Origin: Ixodes scapularis
Taxonomy: Eukaryota; Arthropoda; Arachnida; Ixodida; Ixodidae
Length of the DNA: 64,000 nt
Direction of reading: 5' to 3'
NCBI RefSeq assembly: GCF_016920785.2
Contig: NW_024609934.1
Location: 124,001-188,000 of the forward strand
In this document: positions 53,133 through 63,479 of the stretch, piece after piece
Position numbering within the stretch: position 1 is the stretch's first letter
Layout of the letters: each line of letters opens with the position of its first letter
The notes under the pieces: model-generated
What the model saw: the letters and a program-made list of their open reading frames with translations, nothing else
The model's database searches: none
What the model was told of the DNA's origin: nothing
Made by a program: the position numbers and the translations under genes

Positions 53133-54367
53133 AGGCCTGTTCACACATACAGCGGAGCGCTAAGTTAGCGCTGCGTGAGCGCTCGAAGGAGCGCTCATGT
53201 GGCGCTTCATAGCGCGTGATGTAGCGCTCAGTTAGCGCTTCAGTAGCGCTTCAGTAGCGCTTTGTTAGCGCTCTGTTAGCGCTACAGAAGCGCTTTGGGG
53301 GAGATCGGTGGCCGAGTGGGCTAAAGCGCACACCCAGCTCGACGCGCGTGGAGCGAAAGCTCGCGCTGCAGAACCCAGGGATACAGCCCCACCCCTGCCC
53401 GTTTCGATCTGGATGAGCATCGTACCGGCGTGCGGTCGTGTATCACTACTGCGTGATGCACGTTAAAGACCCCAGGCTAGCGGTTGTACTGCACTGGCTA
53501 AATTGCTCATCTACAGCGCGTGACTCGTCGCAACTTCAAATGGCAGACCAACAACACGCTGTATAAATATCCCCACAAACAAATTTTTGAAGCGCTTTGT
53601 TAGCGCTCTCACGCTCCTTGTGCCGTGCCTGCTGCTGCGGAACAGCGCGTGCACGGCGATTCCATTGTTGTTGTGTTTCCTTTGGCATTGAAAGAAGAGG
53701 AAGTAAAAGAGCCGCTCTCCAAGCAAAGGGTCGGGCAGGCGATCCAGAGTCATGGACTCTGAGCGACTAATTGATTGGGTACGACCTCATCGCTTTTTAT
53801 TCGATATGCGTGACCCTGGTTTCAAAGAAACGCAGTTAAAAGATAATCGCCTTCGAAAGAGCGCTTCGTCTCGGTCCCTCAGCCTATAAGAACAAGGTTC
53901 GCCGGGTATACCCGTCGGTATCTCGGTGGCGAAAAATTTCGCGCGCCCAGAAGGTTCTTCTGGGCGTTAAGCCGACCACACGTATATGCACTAATCGCGT
54001 ATGTAACAGCATTTGTCGCATTTCTATTTCAGCATCCCACATGTCCGCCACTGTGCTGCTGATGCACACCCAACCGCAGGAACCGGAATCGCAGTGCACG
54101 AGCTAATCCGCAGCACCGCGGTACAAGAAGCGCTACTGAAGCGCTAACACGGTGCTACAGAAGCGCTTACAAGTCGCTACTGGAGCTCTAACACGGCGCT
54201 ACTGGAGCGCTAACACGGCGCTACTGGAGCGCTAACAAGGCGCTACTGGAGCGCTAATCACGCGCTATATTAGAACGAAGTCAAGCGCTAGGAAGCGCCA
54301 CATGAGCGCTCCTGGGAGCGCTCACGTAGCGCTAACTTAGCGCTCCGCTGTATATGTGAACCGGCTT
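53133..54367. mobile_element. Harbinger-like MITE built on AGCGCT repeats
   Basis: TIR AGGCCTGTTCACACATACAG at the left and CTGTATATGTGAACCGGCTT at the right, flanked by TAA (53130-53132 and 54368-54370), as in PIF/Harbinger. The TIRs continue for about 90 bp through GGAGCGCTAAGTTAGCGCT. Much of the interior is spaced AGCGCT palindromes (Eco47III sites): 53158-53295 and 54130-54350. It contains the SINE at 53298-53588. Without the SINE it is about 935 bp. No transposase. Confidence 0.88.
53298..53588 (+). mobile_element. tRNA-Ser/Leu-derived SINE, copy 2 (Ruka-like)
   Basis: Same family as 35372-35666: TGGCCGAGTGGGCTAAAGCG (A box), GCGAAAGCTCGCGCTGCAGA, GATCTGGATGAGCATCGTAC, GTGATGCACGTTAAAGACCC. 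The B box is partly deleted (GGGATACAGCCCC). It is flanked by GAAGCGCTTTG at 53287-53297 and 53589-53599, an 11-bp target duplication (this motif is also part of the host MITE's own repeat). Confidence 0.88.
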
Positions 54368-54599
54368 TAATTCTAGCGTTTGCCCGGAAACTAAGACCAA
54401 AGGAAGCCGGACGGCAACCGAACAACCTGGCAATGGTGCAAAACTCTGGCAGATATTGGCCAATTCAGGGCCAAAATGCCCATACACTGGCAAGAGAATA
54501 TCAATATTGGTTATAATTTGGCTGATTTAGGCTTTCAGCTCCATAAATTGCCAGACAAAAATCTGGCCCAAAGAACTGTGCTACTTGGGTACACACTCT

Positions 54600-55120
54600 T
54601 GTAGCTTTTGCGTGCTTTTTAGAACTGCCCATCTGGCGCATTTTATACCTATCTAGCACGCATTTGATGCAAAGTGGCATTCATGCTGAAAGTCTTTGAG
54701 CAACCAGCAGATCAGCTCACTATACCAACCACGCATACGCTACTCGGTATACTAGGTATTCTGGTTCGTCGAACTTCTAGCTGTTTATAGATTAAGGTTT
54801 TAAAATACCCGTGAGACCAGAGGTATTATAAAATTTCTTCGCGTGCACCGAAAAGGCCTTGAGGAGGGACTACTTTAAAAAGAGGTCGAGCGAGCGACAT
54901 GCTGACGGGCACGTCGATTCTGATTCTGCGATTCTTTAGAGAAGTTTACCCATTTTACGGTTGTGCTGTTCACGAGCCGGAGTTGAAGTGAAGATAGGTT
55001 TTCGTGCCCTGTACACGTTTCCTCTCAAAGTATGTAAATGCAGTGCTAGTCACACCTGTGTATAGAGCGCCAGCGCGGCTCTCTCCGGCGAGCGCTGGAC
55101 TAGTTGCATTCGCGGCAACT
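54600..55120. other. Unassigned spacer
   Basis: No element ends or coding signal recognised. Confidence 0.4.
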
Positions 55121-55121
55121 C

Positions 55122-55274
55122 AACTCAAGAAGTTAGGGCGAGGGAAACGAAGGCCAGGGAGGAGAAAGCGGACGGAACGCTGGAGAGAGGAGGAGGTTTC
55201 CCTCTTTCCTCTCCAGCGTTATGTCCGCTTCCTCCTCCTCGGCCTTCCTTTCCCTCGCCCTACCTTCTTGAGTT
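55122..55274. repeat. Hairpin of about 72-bp arms (MITE-like)
   Basis: AACTCAAGAAGTTAGGGCGA, GGGAAACGAAGGCC and GAGGAGAAAGCGGAC are mirrored by the reverse complement ending CTTGAGTT. The loop is about 8-10 bp near 55198. The open frame across it (55004-55555) is only a by-product. Confidence 0.88.
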
Positions 55275-55279
55275 CCGAC

Positions 55280-58200
55280 GGACTATATATGGTCAGGTGG
55301 GAAACATGGAACGGTCCGCTCGAGGGGTGTCCTGCCCACGCGATGTGGGCTGCCACGGAGTGTGTGGAAGGCTGCTCGCGTGCTTTTCGCAAACGTCAAA
55401 TGTACGTAGTTATAGAAAACAAAAATAAAGCACGAGAGCTTATCAGAAACGTCAGTATCAAGAAAATAAACAGCCCACACGCGAACCAAAGCAGGTGTCA
55501 AGCGTGCGGGCAGGCTCCCGCGTTCGCCCGATGGAAAGGTAGGGACAAGCCTTGAGCGAACCGTTACATGTTGCCCACGTCACCAGATTAGTGGCCTTGA
55601 ATGCCACCAGCCTAGCGCTCGGCGGAAAAAGCCGCGCGCTTCTTCGTCATGGGCGAGTGTGATTATCACTGTAGATTTACTAGTTACTTGGATGAAAAAA
55701 AAAAAACTTTGCTCGTTTCTTTTCTTTTTTTGGAAAGTGGGCTATTCTTCTCTTCGTGGCCTCAAAAATAATTAGGTACAAGTGACGCATAACTTCTAGC
55801 ACATGGCGTGTGAGTCTGTATAAAATATGAATCTACAATCCTACTTTGCAGAGAAAGAGAGAGAGAGAGAGAGAGAAGAAATTATGATTTTGGAGAGATT
55901 GTCACTTCGCAGCTTTTACTGAGCTTTATTCACAATAGGTTAATTTTTGGAGTTGGTAAAATGCATTGTCCAAACCTTCGAGTTAAACCTTTTTCTGCCC
56001 GCGGATACTGACTAAAAGCTTTTGTTTAGGTTTTGCGTTTAATCTTTGGTACGCATTCCTTTGCCACTCTCGTCAGTATAGCGCCTGTATAAATGAAACG
56101 TAAAAAAAAAAGCGGTACATCATGCTTCATGACAAACATCAAATATCCAAATATTAAAAAAAAAAATTAAAAATAGGTGTGCGTTAAAAGGTGTGGAGCC
56201 GCTTCGAACTGTCTCAGTGAGAATTCACGTTAATTTTGTGTATTTAGAGTTAAAAAAGTGTTGCCTCAAAAAATGAAAAAAAAAAAAAAAGATTGTTCAG
56301 TTTTTCTTTTTCACATAATGGTAAATAAAATATCTTTGTCAACGAAACGTTTGTCGAGTAAGTCGGCACAAACATGACTCTAGCAGGCGGTGGAAGCCAG
56401 ACAGATAATGTCACAACAGAAACGACTCCAACAGCTCTTAAGCCCCAAGCTTAGAATACGTGTTTCGCCAAAAAAACAAAAACAAAAAAAATAAAAACAA
56501 CGTCCTCTTGGGCAACTTAGAATGTCAGACATGCAAATCGTTACAGTTCGTGCGTACAAAAAACCTCGAAAAAGGCCTTTCTTTTGTCTTTTTGGCAAAG
56601 AGCTTAGATTTAGGAGAGGAAGCAACTCAAACCATTAGGAGAATTTGCAATTTAATGGTGGACGTCGCTTACGCGAATTGGTTGGAGGTGCGCACGCGTT
56701 GCGTCGTCGTGTTGCAAGGAGGAAAGCTCGCGGAGATGCAGAGACGCTTGCTGACGGTCACGCGTTCATCACCTACTCGCAGAAACACTTACACGTTACC
56801 AGAGAAAAGGTAACACCATAATACTTTTACGTGCTGCTCGCTGAATCAGTAACTGAGTACGTTACTCGCTAGCGAGATCAAGAAAGAACGCGCTTCATCG
56901 GCTGAAAAGTGATGCGTTATTTCTCTTGTTACTCTGAATGTGTCATATTTTTGAAGCAGTAGCCGCCTTCTGATTAGTGTTGTGAAGAATGACTCGCGTT
57001 TTAACAAATGCACAAGCTTACATCTTTGTTGTCTTTTTTTTTGCGCGTTTATAACGTGAAATACACAGACGTGAGCTGGGATCAAGGCTAAATATGTTAA
57101 CTTGCGTTCTACGTGTTTGTCCTGAGATGTAACTAAACACCGTAACTCGTTGATACATCAGACAGTAATGAAATTACGTTACTGGGTCTTTCCTCGATAC
57201 GTAACTAAATTTTTGCTTCGTTATTGAGAAAGAGTAACTAGATAGAGGTAACCCGTTACCTGAGACACAATACTGAGAAGTCTGCCTACTTTTGTCTCGC
57301 ACTGCCAACGCGGCTTATAAACCACGTGACCTCGATCGAGAAGTTGGCAACACTCGGAGATCTTGGCACGGTAGTCTCTGGGAACGCTAGCTTTGAAGCC
57401 CCTCAGCAGTCAAAGACGCGCCAGCGCTCCGAAGTCAAGTCAGTCGGTGACGTAGTCCTTTTCAATACTCGACTTGGAGTGGGCGAGGAATTACAGCGCC
57501 GAAACATCCGCTTAGACGAGCGCTTTTAGAGAGCCGATTGCGCGCGGCTGTTATTCACGTGAGCGCCGCCGTCGCTGCCTACTCGAGCGAACGAGTAACA
57601 TCGAAGCTTGGGCAGAGCCTTTGGAGCTCCGCTCGGGCGAAATGCATCCCCCCCTTTTTTTTTTTCTTTTATCTCTTCCGAAGCACGGAAGCGCTCGGCG
57701 AACTGGCGGAGCGCGAGTAATGATGTTTATTGGACGGTTCCCCGTCCGTCTTCGAACCGTTATCTAAGTGGATTTTCTTTGGTAAGCTCCTTCGCTTCGG
57801 CGAAAAAAAGAAAAAAAAAAGCAAAAAAACAGGATGCCATTTAGGGAGAAGTCCCTTAGCTGCAGCTACGTCTTTTCGGGTTTGCGGAGTTTGTTGTCGG
57901 GTGCGGTCGCGCGGCGTTTTGTGCTAGATCGCGAGCGGCGCTAACGATGTGTGCTCTGGCGATCGGGTCCGAGACATGCAGAATCGGTGATTTTTGAGTC
58001 GGCGTCCCCAGACAGACGCGTAGTCTTGACTGCGAGCCGCCACTCGTGGAATCCTCTTATGGACTTCCTCAAAAGTGGCTCCGGTGCGCTTTGCGGCTGC
58101 CAGTCGCTGCCTAAACATGTGTTTTTTCTTTTTTTCTTTTTTTGGAAGGAAAGCGAGCGCTTGCGATTATTTTTATCGAATTTTAAAAGAATGGTGCTAA

Positions 58201-58640
58201 GTTCGGGCGGTACAAGGTTTGTTTTGTTTTGTTATCTTTTAACGAGAGTTTTTATGCAAGAAGGAACGAACGAAAAACTCAACACAACAGAGACACTTCG
58301 TTTTAGAGAAAGGCTTTTCCGGATCTGGGCTACGCTGCCGGATTGGTCAAGACAAAACAAACTAAAATTGGGTCGAATTCTTGGCTCCTACGCGAGACTA
58401 TTTTGGCTTCGTCTTAAAGTTAAACCCAGTGGGCTTTTTGCCTTCTTTGTGACTGCGCTGCTTCAATATTTCTTACATAACGGCATTCACGTTCGCTATA
58501 CTTCGTTTCATGCAAAGTACAGCGTTGTGTAAAATATATTGTGACCGCTCGATGACGTCAAGTATGAGTTAAAGAAATTTTCACTCGAGATATTTGTATA
58601 AATTTTTGATTCAGAATTGTTCTGATTTTTACGCGAAATT
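55280..58640. other. Unassigned spacer with simple repeats
   Basis: (GA)n at 55854-55880. A-runs at 55694-55703, 56103-56112, 56155-56166 and 56276-56292. 56800-57265 contains many GTAAC/GTTAC motifs in both directions, typical of some hAT-type MITEs, but no ends could be fixed. 57300-58110 is CpG-richer with no supported gene. Confidence 0.4.
55854..55880 (+). repeat. GA microsatellite
   Basis: (GA)n with one leading interruption. Confidence 0.97.
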
Positions 58641-58694
58641 TTGATGGACTTGCAATAGACAATTGCCAATAAGGCGTCGCGACTGGTGCCACAT

Positions 58695-58812
58695 GTGTGC
58701 AAGCACGGGAAGCGTGCGTGTGAGCGTAGCTTTGAAAAGCTTATATTTGCAAGAACTCGCACGCACGAGCAGAGACGTGGCGGGGGCCTGACCCCGCACT
58801 TGCGATCGTTTA
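58695..58812 (+). repeat. Three-copy direct repeat, unit 1
   Basis: Contains GTGTGCAAGCACG, TAGCTTTGAAAAGCTT and GCACGAGCAGAGACGTGGCG, ending TTGCGATCGT. Units 2 (59078-59195) and 3 (59549-59640) share these blocks at about 70-75%. Confidence 0.7.
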
Positions 58813-59077
58813 TACACATTTTTCACAAGGACACAGCCATCTGGAATGGGGTCACTTGTTGTACACGTTAAGATATAATTTTAATCTCCCAATCCCGCTG
58901 GCAGGTTTTCACGAAAAATCACACCTCACCCTAGATGGTTTTGTATATTCCAGGTTGAAATGTCTTAATACGTTTTTGTCCCGCATACCAGGTACGGCGC
59001 CCCCATTGGCTGAGAACGAAAGCAACCGGGAAACGCCTTTAAAGAATTACAAGTGTGCTTCCCTAACTGGCGTCCCA

Positions 59078-59195
59078 TTCGTACAAGCACGCACAGCTTG
59101 CGCGTGGACATGGCTTTGGCAAGCTTGCAACTGCAAGGGCTTGTCTGCACGAGCAAAGGCGTTTTGGCGGCCATTCGCATTGTTTGCAATCGTCT
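59078..59195 (+). repeat. Three-copy direct repeat, unit 2
   Basis: GTACAAGCACGCACAG, GGCTTTGGCAAGCTTGCAA, CTGCACGAGCAAAGGCG, ending TTTGCAATCGTC. Confidence 0.7.
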
Positions 59196-59218
59196 TATTC
59201 TGACTGCTTCCCCTTAGA

Positions 59219-59560
59219 CGTATACTCTGTTTCATACTTAAGGGCTGTTTATACTCCGACGTCGAGCGCAGTGAACGCGGCGTAGTGCAGAACGCGCTTC
59301 TTTCATTGGCCGGCGACCAGGAACTCGATATCTGCGACCAATCAGTATCAGTGTGCGCTGCGCTACGCCGCGCCCGTCGACGTTACGTTGGAGTATAAAC
59401 GTTAGTGTGCAACGCTATCAAAGCTACGGGCGTGAGCATGGGGCTTGATCTCGTTGATCATTTGCACGCGTTCTCGTGGAAACAAAACCATAAATGAAGC
59501 CACGCGCTCGCGCAAGTATCTTCGACAGCGTTGCACACTACGTATGAAACAGAGTATAGC
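59219..59560. mobile_element. Inverted-repeat element with a MITE inserted in its left arm
   Basis: TATACTCTGTTTCATAC at 59221-59237 is the reverse complement of 59542-59558. The arms continue as GTGTGCAACGCT-TC-AAG on both sides. The left arm is split exactly at TTA by the 161-bp MITE at 59241-59401. Confidence 0.8.
59241..59401. mobile_element. 161-bp Harbinger-like MITE with TTA duplication
   Basis: Starts AGGGCTGTTTATACTCCGAC, ends GGAGTATAAACG, flanked by TTA (59238-59240 and 59402-59404). The inverted partner arm shows the empty site. The 3-bp TTA duplication fits PIF/Harbinger. Confidence 0.82.
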
Positions 59561-59640
59561 TTTGGAAAGCTTGCAATTACACGGGCTTACCGGCACGAGC
59601 GAAGACATGGCGGCTGCCAGTCACCCCGCTGGCGATCGTC
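59549..59640 (+). repeat. Three-copy direct repeat, unit 3
   Basis: TAGCTTTGGAAAGCTTGCAA, GGCACGAGCGAAGACATGGC, ending GGCGATCGTC. Confidence 0.7.
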
Positions 59641-59828
59641 CATAAGACCCTTTTCATAGCAAACGCCGCCGGGCGGTGCTCCATTCTTTGACGTCCGAGA
59701 AAACTTCCGGTTCTTAAAAAGAGTGAACATAGCCCACCGTAACACCGCTGCTTAAAATGTCGATTAAGCATGTAACCTTGTATTCTCCAGGGTGAAGGCA
59801 AAAAGAACAAAGAAGCGTGAGATAGCGC

Positions 59829-59855
59829 TGGGGGGGGGGGGGGGGGGGTGGGGGG
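59829..59855 (+). repeat. Poly-G tract
   Basis: About 26 G with one T interruption, at the 5' end of the SINE that follows. Confidence 0.95.
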
Positions 59856-60092
59856 CTTACGGATCCCCATGTGGCGGGTTCGAATCCCGGCCGACCGGCC
59901 GAGGTGCCCGCAATCTGAGGGAGGCTTGTTGCGGAAGAGGCGCCGTGTAATCGAGCTTTCAGTTGCTCCTCAAAAGATCCCCAGGTGGTCCAAACTAATC
60001 CTCAGTTTTCCGTTGGGGCGTGCCAGATGCCCATCGTTGGTTTGGCACGTAACACCCCCAAATTCGAAGCGTGAGATCTGTTAAATTTTTTC
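59856..60092 (+). mobile_element. SINE with tRNA-like B box and conserved central domain
   Basis: GTGGCGGGTTCGAATCCCGG is a B box, and CTCCTCAAAAGATCCCCAGG with TGGTCCAAACTAATCC is a conserved central motif of invertebrate SINEs. GGCACGTAACACCCCCAAAT follows near the 3' end. The A box is lost in or replaced by the G-run. This family differs from the Ser-like SINEs above. Confidence 0.72.
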
Positions 60093-60530
60093 GTATATCC
60101 CGCTAACGCAACTGGTCTCCTATAAGACGGTAGATTGTAGAACCAAAGGCTTTCGTTAAATCTCCACCTTTGTTGACCGTGTACCATTTGTGCTATCTAG
60201 CACTGGTGACATGAGCAAGCTCGACATGCTTGCAAAAACGGATCGACCGGAAGTTGTTTGGGACGCAAGCGGCGGTTCATGTTTCAAAACAGCAAAGGGT
60301 CTTCGTCTTAACTTAGATTCTGGTGGAAATCCTGCCATGCCTGGGGATCGCGAGCGCTTGAAATTGTATATCATGTGCCCGTCTGCTCTGGCGTTAACTT
60401 TGACAGTGCTTCCTTTCACACAGTCTTAGCTAACACGCTGTCCCTAGCACGCCGGCCCCGTTTTTGGATCAGATTAAGCAGTTGCTAAGAATGAATATGA
60501 TTGTCAGAGTTGGTACACACTTAACTTTTT

Positions 60531-60724
60531 TACACCCTTTAAGGGTGCTGCAGCACCCTTTAGGGGTGCTGCAAGGGGTTTGCACCCTTGACTTAGCCGT
60601 CCAGCACCCTTTTTTTCGTAGGGTTAGCACCCGTCACGACGAGCGCGAGGGTGCTTGGGCGCGAGCACCCTTCCGATACATTGTGAGGGGTGCTGAGTGT
60701 TGGAAGGGTGTTGGAAGGGTGCTC
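60531..60724 (+). repeat. AGGGTGCT / AGCACCCT palindromic array
   Basis: About ten copies of AGGGTGCT in both orientations, including the palindrome AAGGGTGCTGCAGCACCCTT at 60540-60559. No element ends could be fixed. Confidence 0.88.
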
Positions 60725-60739
60725 AATTATTTGGACAAG

Positions 60740-63260
60740 GGTGAAGATCTTTATTTTTAACAGAATAATTTGAAAAAAAGGGAAGCGATAGATATCTGTA
60801 TGTCGTCTTCAGCGTATATAAGTGGGGTCAGCGTACATCAGATGAATTGATAAACGCCACAGTATATTTTTTATTTAGTTTATTTTTATTTTATTTTATT
60901 TTTATTTATGACTAATTAACCAAAATTTGATATTTTTTATTAGTTTAATGACCGATATTGCAATTGCAGCTTCAAATGAAGCCATTCTTAAAGTCTAACT
61001 AATTTGAAACAATGCGTGAAAATGCAACAAGTTTTGAAAAAGCCATCGGCCTTTCGATCACAATTCAAAAACTGGAGCGTCTGATGTTGTGCTGATATAC
61101 GTATGTGACGTAGTCGTTTTCTGTCTCACCGTCATCCCCCTAGTGAAAAAGAGCGGAATAAAAGTATACTCGACATACACTTGTAGTGTACTGTATGGCA
61201 GGGAGTGTAAAAGAATATTACAAAAAGTAGAGTAGTAGTATGTGGCATGCGGGAGCCGTTCCATGATCCAAGTATACTTGCCAAGTATGTTTACATCATG
61301 TAACTACTAGCCTACTCGAAGTACGCTCTAAGCATAATTAAGTATAATTTTGGCGCGCCATTAGTATTATTTAGGATTATAGAAGTGGTTTATAGAATTG
61401 CTGAAATGGCGACAATCAAGGCGTCGGACTCCTCGAGGTACGTTCAAAGCGCGATATTTAGGAGGGCCACGGATGTTCGCCCCATTCGCGGAAGTGGCCG
61501 ATTGGCATCTGTCTCAAATTACGACCAGCAAAAATAAAGCTCAATCAATCAATCAACTAGTGTTTACTGCAGAGTTAAGGAAGAAACACTGGACTTCACG
61601 TTGGCATATTTCAATAATAACAATAATAATAAAATCATTTAGTGTTTTACAGTGTCCAGGGACATCCAATTGGTTTTCTCGTTGGCGTAGTTCAATAGAA
61701 CGCATAAACAGATATGCTTGCGCGAGCGCAGACACACACATACACGCGCGCACGCAAGCATGCACACGCGAAAATGCACGCAGACGCAGATGCACGCATA
61801 AACAACCACGCGGACGTATTCACACGCGCATACGAACAGGGCGCATGCACGCACGCACGCACGGAAACGAATACGACGAACGAAACGTGCTTGAGCTATA
61901 GTTTCGGTTTCGTATTGAAAAAGAAAACCTAAAGTTTAGATAACATCTAAGATAGACTAAATTTTTGTCAACTTTCTACAACATTATAGTGACACTATTA
62001 ATAGTAATATAATACTAATTTGCTTAGTTTTGTTTTCAAAAACAAAAAGGAAGAGCCTTTTGAAGACTGCGCAAGGACAATCGCTATTGCAATCAGCTAC
62101 CGTTGGCACTGGCCGTTACGCAGGCTTCGAGAATCGCTTCCTTTTTACGTTTTAGCCGCTTTAGCAGATATTTTAGATATGTTTCTTACGAATACCGTGT
62201 TCAAGAATAGCAAGCGACGACTGAGAGCTGGGAGACGCTGCCTCTTACCAACGCAAGTTGCGGACAGTCCATCAACACTGCTGCAAGCGCCGGTGAGCTA
62301 TTTTGTTTCTGCGAAGTGCGTCGCTGTTTCAAACTGTCGTGTACGTGTACCATGTGCTTGCTAAGCTATGCTTGATTCTAACAATGCTTCTGGCCGGTGT
62401 TATTTCGTTATTTGAAAAGAGCGTGCGTTCTTCAAAACCTGTGGCTCGTTCCGCAGAGCGAGAAAGATTCGTGTGCGACGAAAGATTCGTGCGCGGCGGA
62501 GCCGAGAGGCTGCTCTGGGCGCCGTTCTACGACGTTCGTCCGACGACCCTTTTGCGGAGCGTTCAAGTGCAGTCTGACGGCAGTTCAAGCAATCACAGGT
62601 GATGCTAGTTCTGCCGTGTGGTCTCAACAGCCGCTCGCCACCGATTCGTTTCGTAAAGCGGGAGCGAGAAAAGACGTTACAAGAGCGAGCAGCATGATTT
62701 CTTGCCTATGCTTATGCCTGTGCCGCAGAGAAGCGCGGTCTCTTCGCGTATGCCGAAGCGGCACGTTTCGAAGTTTACGATTGTGTGATGTAAATAAAGT
62801 GAGTTTGGATGTCGCGTTTTTAAGTGGCAGCGAAAGCCGCTACAAAAAGCAGAGCAGCTAGAAAAATTAAAAGTATAAAAAAACGCGAAAAGATCTTGAA
62901 TATTTGATGGTGTTAAAAGAGTATACCAACGTCCCGACTCGCCCAGTTATTCTTTCTGTCAAAAAATAATAGCCAATAGTAATAAATGAGATAATTGCCA
63001 ACTTTTAGTTGGTTATAAATTTCTAATTCACGCAGTACAGCCTTCCCTGCTGTGTTGCTTTCATGATATCAGGTGATCTGTAAATTTATAGGATAGTTCA
63101 CCGGAACAATTTATGTCCGACCCATTATATTGTATATTTTTTCTAAATGCTCGAAGTTATATAAAAAAATGCTCATCATGAATTAAGCCATACCATTGAA
63201 TGTCCAATAGCTTGTGATTTTTATGTATGTTCCCAGCAAAAGAAAAAGATGCATTCAAGA
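60740..63260. other. Unassigned spacer
   Basis: 60880-60910 is a TTTAT run. 61530-61558 (AAAATAAAGCTC then TCAATCAATCAA) looks like a retroelement 3' tail. 61725-61862 is a degenerate CA/CG microsatellite. 62450-62500 repeats GAAAGATTCGTG. Otherwise nothing recognised. Confidence 0.4.
61725..61862 (+). repeat. Degenerate ACGC/CACA microsatellite
   Basis: Alternating purine/pyrimidine text dominated by CACG and CACA, ending in (GCAC)n. Confidence 0.85.
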
Positions 63261-63316
63261 AGGGCCAATAGGTGACCGGCGTTTGGCAGCAGCCTCAAAG
63301 AACTCTGGGTAATATT

Positions 63317-63325
63317 CACTTCCGG
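63317..63325 (+). promoter_or_regulatory. ETS-type promoter motif CACTTCCGG
   Basis: A canonical ETS/GABP site 28 bp upstream of an ATG in strong context. A GCCAAT motif lies about 50 bp further up (63265-63270). No TATA box. Typical of animal housekeeping promoters, but a single motif is weak evidence. Confidence 0.35.
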
Positions 63326-63352
63326 TTCGTAGCTAGCAGCCGACGCAGCCCC

Positions 63353-63478
63353 ATGGCGGCTACGGAAGCGTGTGCGGGTGTTGAAACCCGATCAATCCGG
63401 GCCACCTTCCTCTGCTGCTGGGTGACTTACACACTTCTGAACGTCTCAATTTACTTCTACGGATATGTTAAGTACTAA
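63353..63478 (+). CDS. Candidate first coding exon, possible membrane protein
   Basis: The ATG at 63353 sits in CCCCATGGCGG, a strong start context, preceded by an ETS motif. The 41-residue frame starts MAATEACAGVETRSIRATFL and then has a hydrophobic stretch (about residues 17-38) that could be a signal anchor or a first transmembrane segment. The sequence GTTAAGT at 63467-63473 fits a splice donor, so the frame may continue in an exon beyond the visible region rather than end at the TAA at 63476. I do not recognise the protein. Chance occurrence is possible. Confidence 0.28.
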   Translation: MAATEACAGVETRSIRATFLCCWVTYTLLNVSIYFYGYVKY

Positions 63479-63479
63479 T

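Larger units (their letters stand above)
52729..54592. mobile_element. Outer TIR element of a three-level nest
   Basis: CCCAGGCAGCAC at the left and GTGCTACTTGGG at the right form imperfect TIRs. The sequence between and outside the inner MITE is full of TTGGC/GCCAA and TTGCCAGACAAAAA motifs on both sides, which supports one element split by the MITE. No target duplication could be read; class unknown. Confidence 0.5.

Noticed and set aside
55004..55555. 183-residue open frame
   Set aside because: It crosses a perfect hairpin of about 150 bp and has no recognisable domain; the Arg/Glu-rich part is the hairpin itself.
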